Origin: Isoperla grammatica
Lineage: Eukaryota; Arthropoda; Insecta; Plecoptera; Perlodidae
Assembly (NCBI GenBank): GCA_945910005.1
Contig: OX246745.1
Span: 37,040,339-37,104,338 of the forward strand
DNA length: 64,000 nt
Reading direction: 5' to 3'
Shown here: one piece after another, positions 1 through 10,480 of the stretch
How positions within the stretch are numbered: the first letter of the stretch is position 1
How the letters are laid out: each line of letters starts with the position of its first letter
The notes under the pieces: generated by a model
What the model was told of the DNA's origin: nothing
Seen by the model: the letters and a program-made list of their open reading frames with translations, nothing else
Databases searched by the model: none
Position numbers and translations under genes: made by a program

Positions 1-473
1 TTTATTCTTTGATTGTATGTATTGAGGTGTTTGATCAACAGACATATCTTTGTTGAAACTTCTTTGTCATTGATTGTTGTTTATTCTTTGATTGTATGTA
101 TTGAGGTGTTTGTTCAACAGACATATCTTCGTTAAAACTTCTTTGTCATTGATTGTTGTTTATTCTTTGATTTTATGTATTGAGTTGTTTGATCAACAGA
201 CATATCTTTGTTGAAACTTCTTTGTCATTGATTGTTGTTATTTTTTTATTGTTTGTTTTGAGGTGTTTGATCAACAGACATATCTTTGTTGAAACTTCTT
301 TGTCATTGATTGTTGTTTATTTTTTGATTGTATGTATTGAGGTGTTTGATCAACAGACATATCTTCGTTGAAACTTCCTTGTCATTGATTGTTGTTTATT
401 CTTTGATTGTATGTATTGAGGTGTTTGATCAACAGACATATCTTTGTTGAATCTTCTTTGTCATTGATTGTTG
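1..473 (+). repeat. A satellite array 1 (79-bp monomers, about 6 copies)
   Basis: Head-to-tail 79-bp AT-rich monomers; successive TTTATTCTTTG motifs start at 1 and 80. The array is cut by the window start. One monomer (about 230-265) carries a variant with a T-run, TTATTTTTTTATTG, also seen in arrays A2, A4, A5 and A6 but not A3, A7 or A8. The array ends at a conserved junction GATTGTTG/CTACTGTCAGCC, where B begins. An open frame at 180-371 looks hydrophobic only because the DNA is T-rich. I see no gene. Confidence 0.96.
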
Positions 474-3304
474 CTACTGTCAGCCAGGCTGTCAGTCTAG
501 TAAGCCCGGACATGTGTAGTGAGTATAGTTGTGAGTGAGTGTGCAATGCTACGCTGCTTCTGTCAGCCAGGCTGTCAGTCTAGTAAGCCCGGACATGTGT
601 AGTGAGTATAGTAGTGAGTGTACAATGCTACGCTGCTTCTGTGAGCCAGGCTGTCAGTCTAGTAAGCCCGGACATGTGTAATGAGTATAGAAGTGAGTGA
701 GTGTGCAATGCTACGCTGCGTCTGTGAGCAAGGCTGTCAGTCTAGTAAGCCCGGACATGTGTAGTGAGTATAGTAGTGAGTGAGTGTGCAATGCTTCGCT
801 GCTTCTGTCAGCCAGGCTGTCAGTCTAGTAAGCCCGGACATGTGTAGTGAGTATAGTAGTGAGTGTGCAATGCTACGCTGCTTCTGTTAGCCAGTCTGTC
901 AGTCTAGTAAGCCCGGACATGTGTTGTGAGTATAGAAGTAAGTGTGCAATGCTACGCTGCTTCTGTGAGCCAGGCTGTCAGTCTAGTAAGCCCGGACATG
1001 TGTAGTGAGTATAGAAGTGAGTGAGTGTGCAATGCTACGCTGCTTTTGTCAGCCAGGCTGTCAGTCTAGTAAGCCCGGACATGTGTAGTGAGTAAAGTAG
1101 TGAGTGTGCAATGCTACGCTGCTTCTGTCAGCCAGGCTGTCAGTCTAGTCAGCCCGGACATGTGTAGTGAGTACAGTAGTGAGTGTACAATGCTACGCTG
1201 CTTCTGTCAGCCATGCTGTCAGTCTAGTAAGCCCGGACATGTGTAGTGAGTATAGTAGTAAGTGAGTGTGCAATGCTACGCTGCTTCTGTAAGCCAGGCT
1301 GTCAGTCTAGTAAGCGGACATGTGTAGTTAGTATAGTAGTGAGTGTGCAATGCTACTCTGCTTCTGTGAGCGAGACTGTAAGTCTAGTAAGCCCGGACAT
1401 GTGTAGTGAGTATAGTAGTGAGTGTGCAATGCTACGCTGCTTCTGTGAGCCAGGCTGTCAGTCTAGTAAGCCCGGACATGTGTTGTGAGTATAGTAGTGA
1501 GTGTGCAATGCTACGCTGCTTCTGTGAGCCAGGCTGTCAGTCTAGTAAGATCGGACATGTGTAGTGAGTATAGTAGTGACTGTGCAATGCTACGCTGCTT
1601 CTGTCAGCCAGGCTGTTAGTCTAGTAAGCCCGGCCATGTTTAGTAAGTATAGTAGTGAGTGAGTGTGCAATGCTACGCTGCTTCTGTGAGCCAGGCTGTC
1701 AGTCTAGTAAGCCCGGACATGTGTAGTAAGTATAGGAGTGAGTGTGCAATGCTACGCTGCTTCTGTGAGCCAGGCTGTCAGTCAAGTAAGCCCGGACATG
1801 TGTAGTGAGTATAGTAGTGAGTGTGCAATGCTACGCTGCTTCTGTGAGCCAGGCTGTCAGTCTTGTAAGCCCGGACATGTGTAGTGAGTATAGTAGTGAG
1901 TGTGCAATGCTACGCTGCTTCTGTCAGCCAGACTGTCAGTCTTGTAAGCCCGGCCATGTGTAGTGAGTATAGTAGTGAGTGAGTGTGCAATGCTACGCTG
2001 CTTCTGTGAGCCAGGCTGTCAGTCTAGTAAGCCCGGCCATGTGTAGTAAGTATAGTAGTGACTGTGCAATGCTACGCTGCTTCGGTCAGCCAGGCTGTCA
2101 GTCTAGTAAGCCGGGACATGTGTAGTGAGTATAGAAGTGAGTGTGCAATGCTACGCTGCTTCTGTCAGCCAGGCTGTCAGTCTAGTAAGGCCGTACATGT
2201 GTAGTGAGTATAGAAGTGAGTGAGGGTGCAATGCTACGCTGCTTCTGTCAGCCAGGCTGTCAGTCTAGTAAGCCCGGACATGTGTAGTGAGTATAGTAGT
2301 GAGTGTGCAATGCTACGCTGCTTCTGTGAGCCAGGCTGTCAGTCTAGTAAGCCCGGACATGTGCAGTGAGTATAGTAGTGAGTGAGTGTGCAATGCTACG
2401 CTGCTTCTGTCAGCCAGGCTGTGAGTCTTGTAAGCCCGGACATATGTAGTGAGTATAGTAGTGAGTGAGTGTGCAATGCTACGCTGCTTCTGTCAGTCTA
2501 GTAGGCCCGGACATGTGTAGTGAGTATAGTAGTGAGTGAGTGTGCAATGCTACGCTGCTTCTGTCAGCCAGGATGTCAGTCTAGTAAGCCCGGCCATGTG
2601 TAGTGAGTATAGTAGTGAGTGAGTGTGCAATGCTACGCTGCTTCTGTCAGCCAGGTGGTCAGTCTTGTAAGCCCGGACATGTGTAGTGAGTATAGTAGTG
2701 AGTAAGTGTGCAATGCTACGCTGCTTCTGTGAGCCAGGCTGTCAGTGTAGTAACCCCGGACATGTGTAGTGAGTATAGGTAGTAAATGTGCAATGCTACG
2801 CTGCTTCTGTCAGCCAGGCTGACAGTCTAGTAAGCCCGGACATGTGTAGTGAGTATAGTAGTGAGTGTGCAATGCTACGCTGCTTCTGTGAGCCAGGCTG
2901 GCAGTCTTGTAAGCCCGGACATGTGTAGTGAGTATAGTAGTGAGTGAGTGTGCAATGCTACGCTGCTTCTGTGAGCCAGGTTTTCAGTCATGTAAGCCCG
3001 GACATTTGTAGTGAGTATAGTGGTGAGTGTGCAATGCTACGCTGCTTCTGTGAGCCACGCTGTCAGTCTAGTAAGCCCGGACATGTGTAGTGAGTATAGT
3101 AGTGAGTGTGCAATGCTTCGCTGCTTCTGTGAGCCAGGCTGTCAGTCTAGTAAGCCCGGACATGTGTAGTGAGTATAGTAGTGAGTGTGCAATGCTACGC
3201 TGCTTCTGTTAGCCAGACAATCAGTCTAGTAAGCCCGGACATGTGTAGTGAGTATAGTAGTGAGTGTGCAATGCTACGCTGCTTCTGTGAGCCAGGCTGT
3301 CAGT
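474..3304 (+). repeat. B satellite array 1 (79/83-bp monomers, about 35 copies)
   Basis: Tandem B monomers, for example GTGCAATGCTACG starting at 1424 and 1503 (79 bp apart). Many monomers have an extra GAGT, giving 83 bp. A 71-bp form lacking 12 bp between two TGTCAG repeats occurs near 2485. Position-specific variants serve as landmarks: TAGTTGTGAG in the first monomer, CTGCGTCTGTGAGCAAGG near 717, GAGCGAGACTGTAAG near 1369, AAGATCGGACATG near 1547, CTTCGGTCAGCC near 2081 and CCAGACAATCAGTC just before C. They recur in the same order in most later left-half B arrays. Noncoding. Confidence 0.96.
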
Positions 3305-3476
3305 TAGTAGGCCCGTACATTGCTCTCGCTGGTTATAGACTGCCGCGGGCTCATAACAGGACTCGAAAATCATCTTCCCACATATACACATTCCAAGAGC
3401 GTAGTTCCTATGTCTGAACCATAGATAGCACCATAACGTCCGTAGACAGTATTGATGCACCTTGCCCAGTGTTTGG

Positions 3477-3530
3477 CCCCTTCCCCTAGTAGGCCCCTAG
3501 TAGGCTCCTTTTAGCCCCCAGTAAGCCCCC
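3477..3530 (-). other. G-quadruplex-capable G-run cluster in C, with 11-bp minirepeats
   Basis: Five runs of four or five C on the + strand (3477-3480, 3483-3486, 3494-3497, 3515-3519, 3526-3530) give five G-runs on the minus strand, with loops of about 2, 7, 17 and 6 nt. The tract is built from 11-bp minirepeats (CCCCTAGTAGG twice, then CCCCCAGTAAG and a variant). The TAGTAAGCCC and TAGTAGGCCC wording matches the core of the B monomer. The tract recurs in every C copy. Quadruplex folding is inferred from the pattern only; the 17-nt loop weakens it. Confidence 0.5.
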
Positions 3531-3882
3531 AGTGGTAGGTCGATTTAGGCTAGTATTTCAATTTATGCCAGAAAGAGAATTATTAGGACCTCTTTTGAGT
3601 CATGGGTGCATATTTGAGAGCACTTTTTAAACATCTAGTTTTTCAAATCTTTATTCATCGCACGTAGCCTCCTTCAATTTTCCACTTTCTACTTTCTCTC
3701 TTCTTTCTACTGGCCAGTCCTCTTCCATCGCCCACAAACCCCGTTAAGGGCAGTATTCCAGTTTGAAGCGATGGATGAATATGTGATAAATGCCCAATAG
3801 AAAAAAGGAATCAAGACAAATCTCGTAAAACGGTTACTGGTTTATTGATAATGAGGGAGCGAGGTCGATTGTTGCGCGAAAA

Positions 3883-3890
3883 CTACGTAG
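3883..3890. other. Perfect 8-bp palindrome CTACGTAG in C
   Basis: CTACGTAG equals its own reverse complement, sits about 20 bp upstream of the C-rich tract and is retained in C copies of both orientations. It could be a dimeric protein-binding site, but I have no evidence of binding. Confidence 0.5.
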
Positions 3891-4007
3891 ACCAGTACAC
3901 ACATAGGGAAACTCCCCCTCCCCCCTGCGGAATATTGTAGACCTATATATTATGATAAAGTGATAAATTTGGAGTAGAACTTGATTTGTTGGTCACATTG
4001 CCAGTGG

Positions 4008-4022
4008 TGGGTGTGGCACCCA
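4008..4022. other. Short hairpin in C (6-bp stem, 3-nt loop)
   Basis: TGGGTG and CACCCA flank TGG, giving a perfect 6-bp inverted repeat. The same sequence appears in the inverted C copies, for example at 36795-36809. It is not followed by a T-tract, so I do not call it a terminator. Confidence 0.5.
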
Positions 4023-4095
4023 GGGGTGTCCAAAAGGTGAATTTTGCTGATTTTGTGACCATAAATTATTTTTTACAGCCAAACCAATAAACCGA

Positions 4096-5400
4096 CTGAT
4101 ATCTCTTTGTTGAAACTTCTTTGTCATTGATTGTTGTTTATTCTTTGATTGTATGTATTGAGGTGTTTGATCAACAGACATATCTTTGTTGAAACTTCTT
4201 TGTCATTGATTGTTGTTTATTCTTTGATTTTATGTATTGAGGTGTTTGATCAACAGACATATCTTTGTTGAAACTTCTTTGTCATTGACTGTTGTTTATT
4301 CTTTGATTGTATGTATTGAGGTGTTTGATCAACAGACATATCTACGTTGAATCTTCTTCGTCATTGATTGTTGTTAATTCTTTGATTGTTTGTATTGAGT
4401 TGTTTGATCAACTGACATCTCTTTGTTGAAACTTTTGTGTCATTGATTGTTGTTTATTCTTTGATTGTATGTATTGAGGTGTTTGATCAACAGACATATC
4501 TTTGTTGAAACTTCTTTGTCATTGATTGTTGTTAATTCTTTGATTGTATGTATTGAGGTGTTTGATCAACAGACATATCTTCGTTAAAACTTCTTTGTCA
4601 TCGATTGTTTTTTAAACTTTAATTGTATGTATTGAGGTGTTTGATCAACAGACATATCTTTGTTGAAACTTCTTTGTCATTGATTGTTGTTTATTCTTTG
4701 ATTGTATGTATTGAGGTGTTTGATCAACAAACATATCTTTGTTGAAACTTCCTTGTCATTGATTGTTGTTTATTCTTTGATTGTATGTATTGAGGTGTTT
4801 GATCAACAAACATATCTTCGTTAAAACTTCTTTGTCATCGATTGTTGTTTATTCTTTGATTGTATGTATTGAGGTGTTTGATCAACAGACATATCTTTGT
4901 TGAAACTTCTTTGTCATTGATTGTTGTTTATTCTTTGATTGTATGTATTGAGGTGTTTGATCAACAAACATATCTTTGTTGAAACTTCCATGTCATTGAT
5001 TGTTGTTTATTCTTTGATTGTATGTATTGAGGTGTTTGATCAACAGACATATCTTTGTTGAAACTTCTTTGTCATTGATTGTTGTTTATTCTTTGATTGT
5101 ATGTATTGAGGTGTTTGTTCAACAGACATATCTTCGTTGAAACTTCTTTGTCATTGATTGTTGTTTATTTTTTGATTGTATGTATTGAGTTGTTTGATCA
5201 ACAGACATATCTTTGTTGAAACTTCTTTGTCATTGATTGTTGTTATTTTTTTTATTGTTTGTTTTGAGGTGTTTGATCAACAGACATATCTTCGTTAAAA
5301 CTTCCTTGTCATTGATTGTTGTTTATTCTTTGATTGTATGTATTGAGGTGTTTGATCAACAGACATATCTTTGTTGAATCTTCTTTGTCATTGATTGTTG
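4096..5400 (+). repeat. A satellite array 2 (about 16.5 monomers)
   Basis: 1305 bp of 79-bp A monomers starting from the degraded A edge of C1 (CTGATATCTCTTTGTTG). It holds internal variants such as GATCAACTGACATCTC near 4405, TTCGTTAAAAC types, and the T-run monomer near 5235-5270. It ends at the conserved junction GATTGTTG/CTACTGTCAG, preceded by the diagnostic TTGAATCTTC. Each monomer carries TTTATT (AATAAA on the other strand) and the palindrome TTGATCAA. Confidence 0.96.
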
Positions 5401-8400
5401 CTACTGTCAGCCAGGCTGTCAGTCTAGTAAGCCCGGGCATGTGTAGTGAGTATAGTTGTGAGTGAGTGTGCAATGCTACGCTGCTTCTGTCAGCCAGGCT
5501 GTCAGTCTAGTAAGCCCGGACATGTGTAGTGAGTATAGTAGTGAGTGTACAATGCTACGCTGCTTCTGTGAGCCAGGCTGTCAGTCTAGTAAGCCCGGAC
5601 ATGTGTAATGAGTAAAGAAGTGAGTGAGTGTGCAATGCTACGCTGCGTCTGTGAGCAAGGCTGTCAGTCTAGTAAGCCCGGACATGTGTAGTGAGTATAG
5701 TAGTGAGTGAGTGTGCAATGCTTCGCTGCTTCTGTCAGCCAGGCTGTCAGTCTTGTAAGCCCGGACATGTGTAGTGAGTATAGTAGTGAGTGTGCAATGC
5801 TACGCTGCTTCTGTTAGCCAGTCTGTCAGTCTAGTAAGCCCGGACATGTGTTGTGAGTATAGAAGTAAGTGTGCAATGCTACGCTGCTTCTGTGAGCCAG
5901 GCTGTCAGTCTAGTAAGCCCGGACATGTGTAGTGAGTATAGAAGTGAGTGAGTGTGCAATGCTACGCTGCTTTTGTCAGCCAGGCTGTCAGTCTAGTAAG
6001 CCCGGGCATGTGTAGTGAGTAAAGTAGTGAGTGTGCAATGCTACGCTGCTTCTGTCAGCCAGGCTGTCAGTCTAGTCAGCCCGGACATGTGTAGTGAGTA
6101 CAGTAGTGAGTGTACAATGCTACGCTGCTTCTGTCAGCCATGCTGTCAGTCTAGTAAGCCCGGACATGTGTAGTGAGTATAGTAGTAAGTGAGTGTGCAA
6201 TGCTACGCAGCTTCTGTTAGCCAGGCTGTCAGTCTAGTAAGCGGACATGTGTAGTTAGTATAGTAGTGAGTGTGCAATGCTACTCTGCTTCTGTGAGCGA
6301 GACTGTAAGTCTAGTAAGCCCGGACATGTGTAGTGAGTATAGTAGTGAGTGTGCAATGCTACGCTGCTTCTGTGAGCCAGGCTGTCAGTCTAGTAAGCCC
6401 GGACATGTGAAGTGAGTATAGTAGTAAGTGTGCAATGCTACGCTGCTTCTGTGAGCCAGGCTGTCAGTCTAGTAAGATCGGACATGTGTAGTGAGTATAG
6501 TAGTGACTGTGCAATGCTACGCTGCTTCTGTCAGCCAGGCTGTTAGTCTAGTAAGCCCGGCCATGTGTAGTTAGTATAGTAGTGAGTGAGTGTGCAATGC
6601 TACGCTGCTTCTGTGAGCCAGGCTGTCAGTCTTGTAAGCCCGGACATGTGTAGTGAGTATAGTAGTGAGTGTGCAATGCTACGCTGCTTCTGTCAGCCAG
6701 ACTGTCAGTCTTGTAAGCCCGGCCATGTGTAGTGAGTATAGTAGTGAGTGAGTGTGCAATGCTACGCTGCTTCTGTGAGCCAGGCTGTCAGTCTTGTAAG
6801 CCCGGACATGTGTAGTGAGTATAGTAGTGAGTGTGCAATGCTACGCTGCTTCTGTCAGCCAGACTGTCAGTCTTGTAAGCCCGGCCATGTGTAGTGAGTA
6901 TAGTAGTGAGTGAGTGTGCAATGCTACGCTGCTTCTGTGAGCCAGGCTGTCAGTCAAGTAAGCCCGGCCATGTGTAGTAAGTATAGTAGTGACTGTGCAA
7001 TGCTACGCTGCTTCGGTCAGCCAGGCTGTCAGTCTAGTAAGCCCGGACATGTGTAGTGAGTATAGAAGTGAGCGTGCAATGCTACGCTGCTTCTGTCAGC
7101 CAGGCTGTCAGTCTTGTAAGCCCGGACATGTGTAGTGAGTATAGAAGTGAGTGAGGGTGCAATGCTACGCTGCTTCTGTCAGTCTAGTAGGCCAAGACAT
7201 GTGTAGTGAGTAAAGTAGTGAGTGAGTGTGCAATGCTACGCTGCTTCTGTCAGCCAGGCTGTCAGTCTAGTAAGCCCGGCCATGTGTAGTAAGTATAGTA
7301 GTTAGTGAGTGTGCAATGCTACGCTGCTTCTGTCAGCCAGGCGGTCAGTCTTGTAAGCCCAGACATGTGTAGTGAGTATAGTAGTTAGTAAGTGTGCCAT
7401 GCTACGCTGCTTCTGTGAGCCAGGCTGTCAGTGTAGTAAGCCCGGACATGTGTAGTGAGTATAGTAGTGAGTGAGTGTGCAATGCTTCGCTGCTTCTGTC
7501 AGCCAGGCTGTCAGTCTAGTAAGCCCGGACATGTGTAGTGAGTATATTAGTGATTGTGCAATGCTACGCTGCTTCTGTTAGCCAGCCTGTCAGTCTAGTA
7601 AGCCCAGACATGTGTAGTGAGTATAGAAGTGAGTGAGTGTGCAATGCTTCCCTGCTTTTGTCAGCCAGGCTGTCAGTCTAGTAAGCCCGGACATGTGTAG
7701 TGAGTAAAGTAGTGAGTGTGCAATGCTACGCTGCTTCTGTCAGCCATGCTGTCAGTCTAGTAAGCCCGGACATGTGTAGTGAGTATAGTAGTAAGTGAGT
7801 GTGCAATGCTACGCTGCTTCTGTAAGCCAGGCTGTCAGTCTAGTAAGCGGACATGTGTAGTTAGTATAGTAGTGAGTGTGCAATGCTACTCTGCTTCTGT
7901 GAGCGAGACTGTAAGTCTAGTAAGCCCGGACATGTGTAGTGAGTATAGTAGTGAGTGTGCAATGCTACGCTGCTTCTGTGAGCCAGGCTGTCAGTCTAGT
8001 AAGCCCGGACATGAATAGTGAGTATAGTAGTGAGTGTGCAATGCTACGCTGCTTCTGTGAGCCAGGCTGTCAGTCTAGTAAGATCGGACATGTGTAGTGA
8101 GTATAGTAGTGACTGTGCAATGCTACGCTGCTTCTGTCAGCCAGGCTGTTAGTCTAGTAAGCCCGGACATGTGTAGTTAGTATAGTAGTGAGTGAGTGTG
8201 CAATGCTACGCTGCTTCTGTGAGCCAGGCTGTCAGTCTAGTAAGCCCGGACATGTGTAGTAAGTATAGGTGTGAGTGTGCAATGCTACGCTGCTTCTGTG
8301 AGCCAGGCTGTCAGTCTAGTAAGCCCGGACATGTGTAGTGAGTATAGTAGTGAGTGTGCAATGCTACGCTGCTTCTGTGAGCCAGGGTGTCAGTCTTGTA

Positions 8401-10480
8401 AGCCCGGACATGTGTAGTGAGTATAGTAGTGAGTGTGCAATGCTACGCTGCTACTGTCAGCCAGACTGTCAGTCTTGTAAGCCCGGCCATGTGTAGTGAG
8501 TATAGTAGTGAGTGAGTGTGCAATGCTACGCTGCTTCTGTGAGCCAGGCTGTCAGTCTAGTAAGCCCGGCCATGTGTAGTAAGTATAGTAGTGACTGTGC
8601 AATGCTACGCTGCTTCGGTCAGCCAGGCTGTCAGTCTAGTAAGCCCGGACATGTGTAGTGAGTATAGAAGTGAGTGTTTAATGCTACGCTGCTTCTGTCA
8701 GCCAGGCTGTCAGTCTAGTAAGCCCGTACATGTGTAGTGAGTATAGAAGTGAGTGAGGGTGCAATGCTACGCTGCTTCTGTCAGCCAGGCTGTCAGTCTA
8801 GTAAGCCCGGACATGTAAAGTGAGTATAGAAGTGAGTGTGCAATGCTACGCTGCTTCTGTGAGCCAGGCTGTCAGTCTAGTAAGCCCGGACATGTGCAGT
8901 GAGTATAGTAGTGAGTGAGTGTGCAATGCTACGCTGCTTCTGTCAGCCAGGCTGTGAGTCTTGTAAGCCCGGACATGTGTAGTGAGTATAGTAGTGAGTG
9001 AGTGTGCAATGCTACGCTGCTTCTGTCAGTCTAGTAGTCCCGGACATGTGTAGTGAGTATAGTAGTGAGTGAGTGTGCAATGCTACGCTGCTTCTGTCAG
9101 CCAGGCTGTCAGTCTTGTAAGCCCGGCCATGTGTATGGAGTATAGTAGTGAGTGAGTGTGCAATGCTACGCTGCTTCTGTGAGCCAGGCTGTCAGTCTAG
9201 TAAGCCCGGCCATGTGTAGTAAGTATAGTAGTGACTGTGCAATGCTACGCTGCTTCGGTCAGCCAGGCTGTCAGTCTAGTAAGCCCGGACATGTGTAGTG
9301 AGTATAGAAGTGAGTGTGCAATGCTACGCTGCTTCTGTCAGCCAGGCTGTCAGTCTTGTAAGCCCGGACATGTGTAGTGAGTATAGAAGTGAGTGAGGTT
9401 GCAATGCTACGCTGCTTCTGTCAGCCAGGCTGTCAGTCTAGTAAGCCCGGACATGTGCAGTGAGTATAGTAGTGAGTGAGTGTGCAATGCTACGCTGCTT
9501 CTGTCAGCTAGGCTGTGAGTCTTGTAAGCCCGGACATGTGTAGTGAGTATAGTAGTGAGTGAGTGTGCAATGCTACGCTGCTTCTGTAGGTCTAGTAGGC
9601 CCGGACATGTGTAGTGAGTATAGTAGTGAGTGAGTGTGCAATGCTACGCTGCTTCTGTCAGCCAGGCTGTCAGTCTAGTAAGCCCGGCCATGTGTAGTGA
9701 GTATAGTAGTTAGTGAGTGTGCAATGCTACGCTGCTTCTGTCAGCCAGGCGGTCAGTCTTGTAAGCCCGGACATGTGTAGTGAGTATAGTAGTGAGTAAG
9801 TGTGCCATGCTACGCTGCTTCTGTGAGCCAGGCTGTCAGTCTAGTAAGCCCGGACATGTGTAGTGAGTATAGTAGTGATTGAGTGTGCAATGCTTCGCTG
9901 CTTCTGTCAGCCAGTCTGTCAGTCTAGTAAGCCCGGACATGTGTAGTGAGTATAGTAGTGAGTGTGCAATGCTACGCTGCTTCTGTTAGCCATGCTGGCA
10001 GTCTTGTAAGCCCGGACATGTGTAGTGAGTATAGTAATGAGTGTGCAATGCTACGCTGCTTCTGTAAGCCATGCTGGCAGTCTTGTAAGCCCGGACATGT
10101 GTAGTGAGTATAGTAGTGAGTGAGTGTGCAATGCTACGCTGCTTCTGTGAGCCAGGTTTTCAGTCATGTAAGCCCGGACATGTGTAGTGAGTATAGTGGT
10201 GAGTGTGCAATGCTACGCTGCTTCTGTGAGCCAGGCTGTCAGTCTAGTAAGCCCGGACATGTGTAGTGAGTATAGTAGTGAGTGTGCAATGCTTCGCTGC
10301 TTCTGTGAGCCAGGCTGTCAGTCTAGTAAGCCCGGACATGTGTAGTGAGTATAGTAGTGAGTGTGCAATGCTACGCTGCTTCTGTCAGCCAGACAATCAG
10401 TCTAGTAAGCCCGGACATGTGTAGTGAGTATAGTAGTGAGTGTGCAATGCTACGCTGCTTCTGTGAGCCAGGCTGTCAGT
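5401..10480 (+). repeat. B satellite array 2, expanded by internal duplications
   Basis: 5080 bp, the longest left-half B array. The landmark GAGCGAGACTG variant occurs twice (around 6297 and 7903), as do CAGCCATGCTG (6135 and 7741) and AAGATCGG (6476 and 8082 for the shared G). All three pairs are 1606 bp apart. CTTCGGTCAG occurs near 7011, 8613 and 9253, which shows a further copy about 640 bp on. The sum, 2246 bp, is close to the 2249-bp excess over B1. The last monomers before C carry CCAGACAATCAGTC, as in B1. Confidence 0.95.
6127..9340 (+). repeat. About 1.6-kb tandem segmental duplication inside B array 2
   Basis: Three independent landmark variants repeat at an exact 1606-bp offset (6135/7741, 6476/8082, and the TACTCTGC variant 6281/7887). 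A later CTTCGG landmark appears three times. The outer limits given are approximate because neighbouring monomers are nearly identical. The pattern fits unequal exchange of about 20 monomers. Confidence 0.75.

Larger units (their letters stand above)
3305..4095 (+). repeat. C spacer module, copy 1
   Basis: Non-tandem sequence of 791 bp (one T fewer in a T-run than the usual 792). The left edge, TAGTAGGCCCGTACATTG, reads as a degraded B monomer. The right edge, CTGATATCTCTTTGTTG, reads as a degraded A monomer. Inside are C-runs with an 11-bp minirepeat (3477-3530), a pyrimidine-rich tract (3681-3720), the palindrome CTACGTAG (3883-3890), a C-rich tract (3912-3925) and a 6-bp hairpin (4008-4022). 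This copy has private differences (CCTCCTTCAA; TTCTTTCTAC) from C2-C6. No ORF is restricted to C, and I recognise no family. Confidence 0.93.

Noticed and set aside
180..371. Hydrophobic 63-66 residue frames in A arrays (also 17013, 20980, 25820)
   Set aside because: T-rich DNA gives Leu/Ile/Val/Phe codons by composition. The frames depend on the T-run variant monomer and are absent from A3, A7 and A8.
1246..1488. Cysteine-rich 79-80 residue open frames (also 7779-8018, 18088-18327, 22134-22373, 26895-27134, 30099-30338) resembling small secreted peptides
   Set aside because: They are translations of about three B monomers. 79 bp shifts the frame each monomer, the frames end where monomer lengths change, and the apparent cysteine pattern only mirrors the DNA repeat. 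No signal peptide or independent conservation is seen.
1..3304. Common origin of the A and B monomers
   Set aside because: Equal length suggested it, but alignment at the shared GACAT gives little identity beyond that pentamer.
3325..3375. tRNA- or SINE-like Pol III box in C (GGTTATAGACTG ... GGACTCGAAAATC)
   Set aside because: The flanking bases do not form a T-arm stem and no cloverleaf can be drawn. The resemblance is limited to a few bases.
3169..3417. Plus-strand 82-codon frame running from B into C, recurring at the B/C borders
   Set aside because: It overlaps the opposite-strand frame and is again a product of the shared junction. It is broken or altered in some copies.
3221..3460. 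Minus-strand 79-codon frame across the B/C border, repeated at most C copies
   Set aside because: It recurs because the whole C module is copied. Right-subfamily copies carry amino-acid-changing differences (for example R to G, K to E, A to E), and half of the frame is B satellite. There is no sign of protein-level constraint.
3477..3530. Interstitial telomere repeat
   Set aside because: The C-runs have an 11-bp period with CTAGTAGG spacing and no TTAGGG/CCCTAA or other known telomere unit repeated in tandem.
3305..4095. C as a complete transposon
   Set aside because: I see no terminal inverted repeats, target-site duplications, terminal CTRR hairpin or coding region. The edges blend into A and B. 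A decayed element remains possible but cannot be supported.
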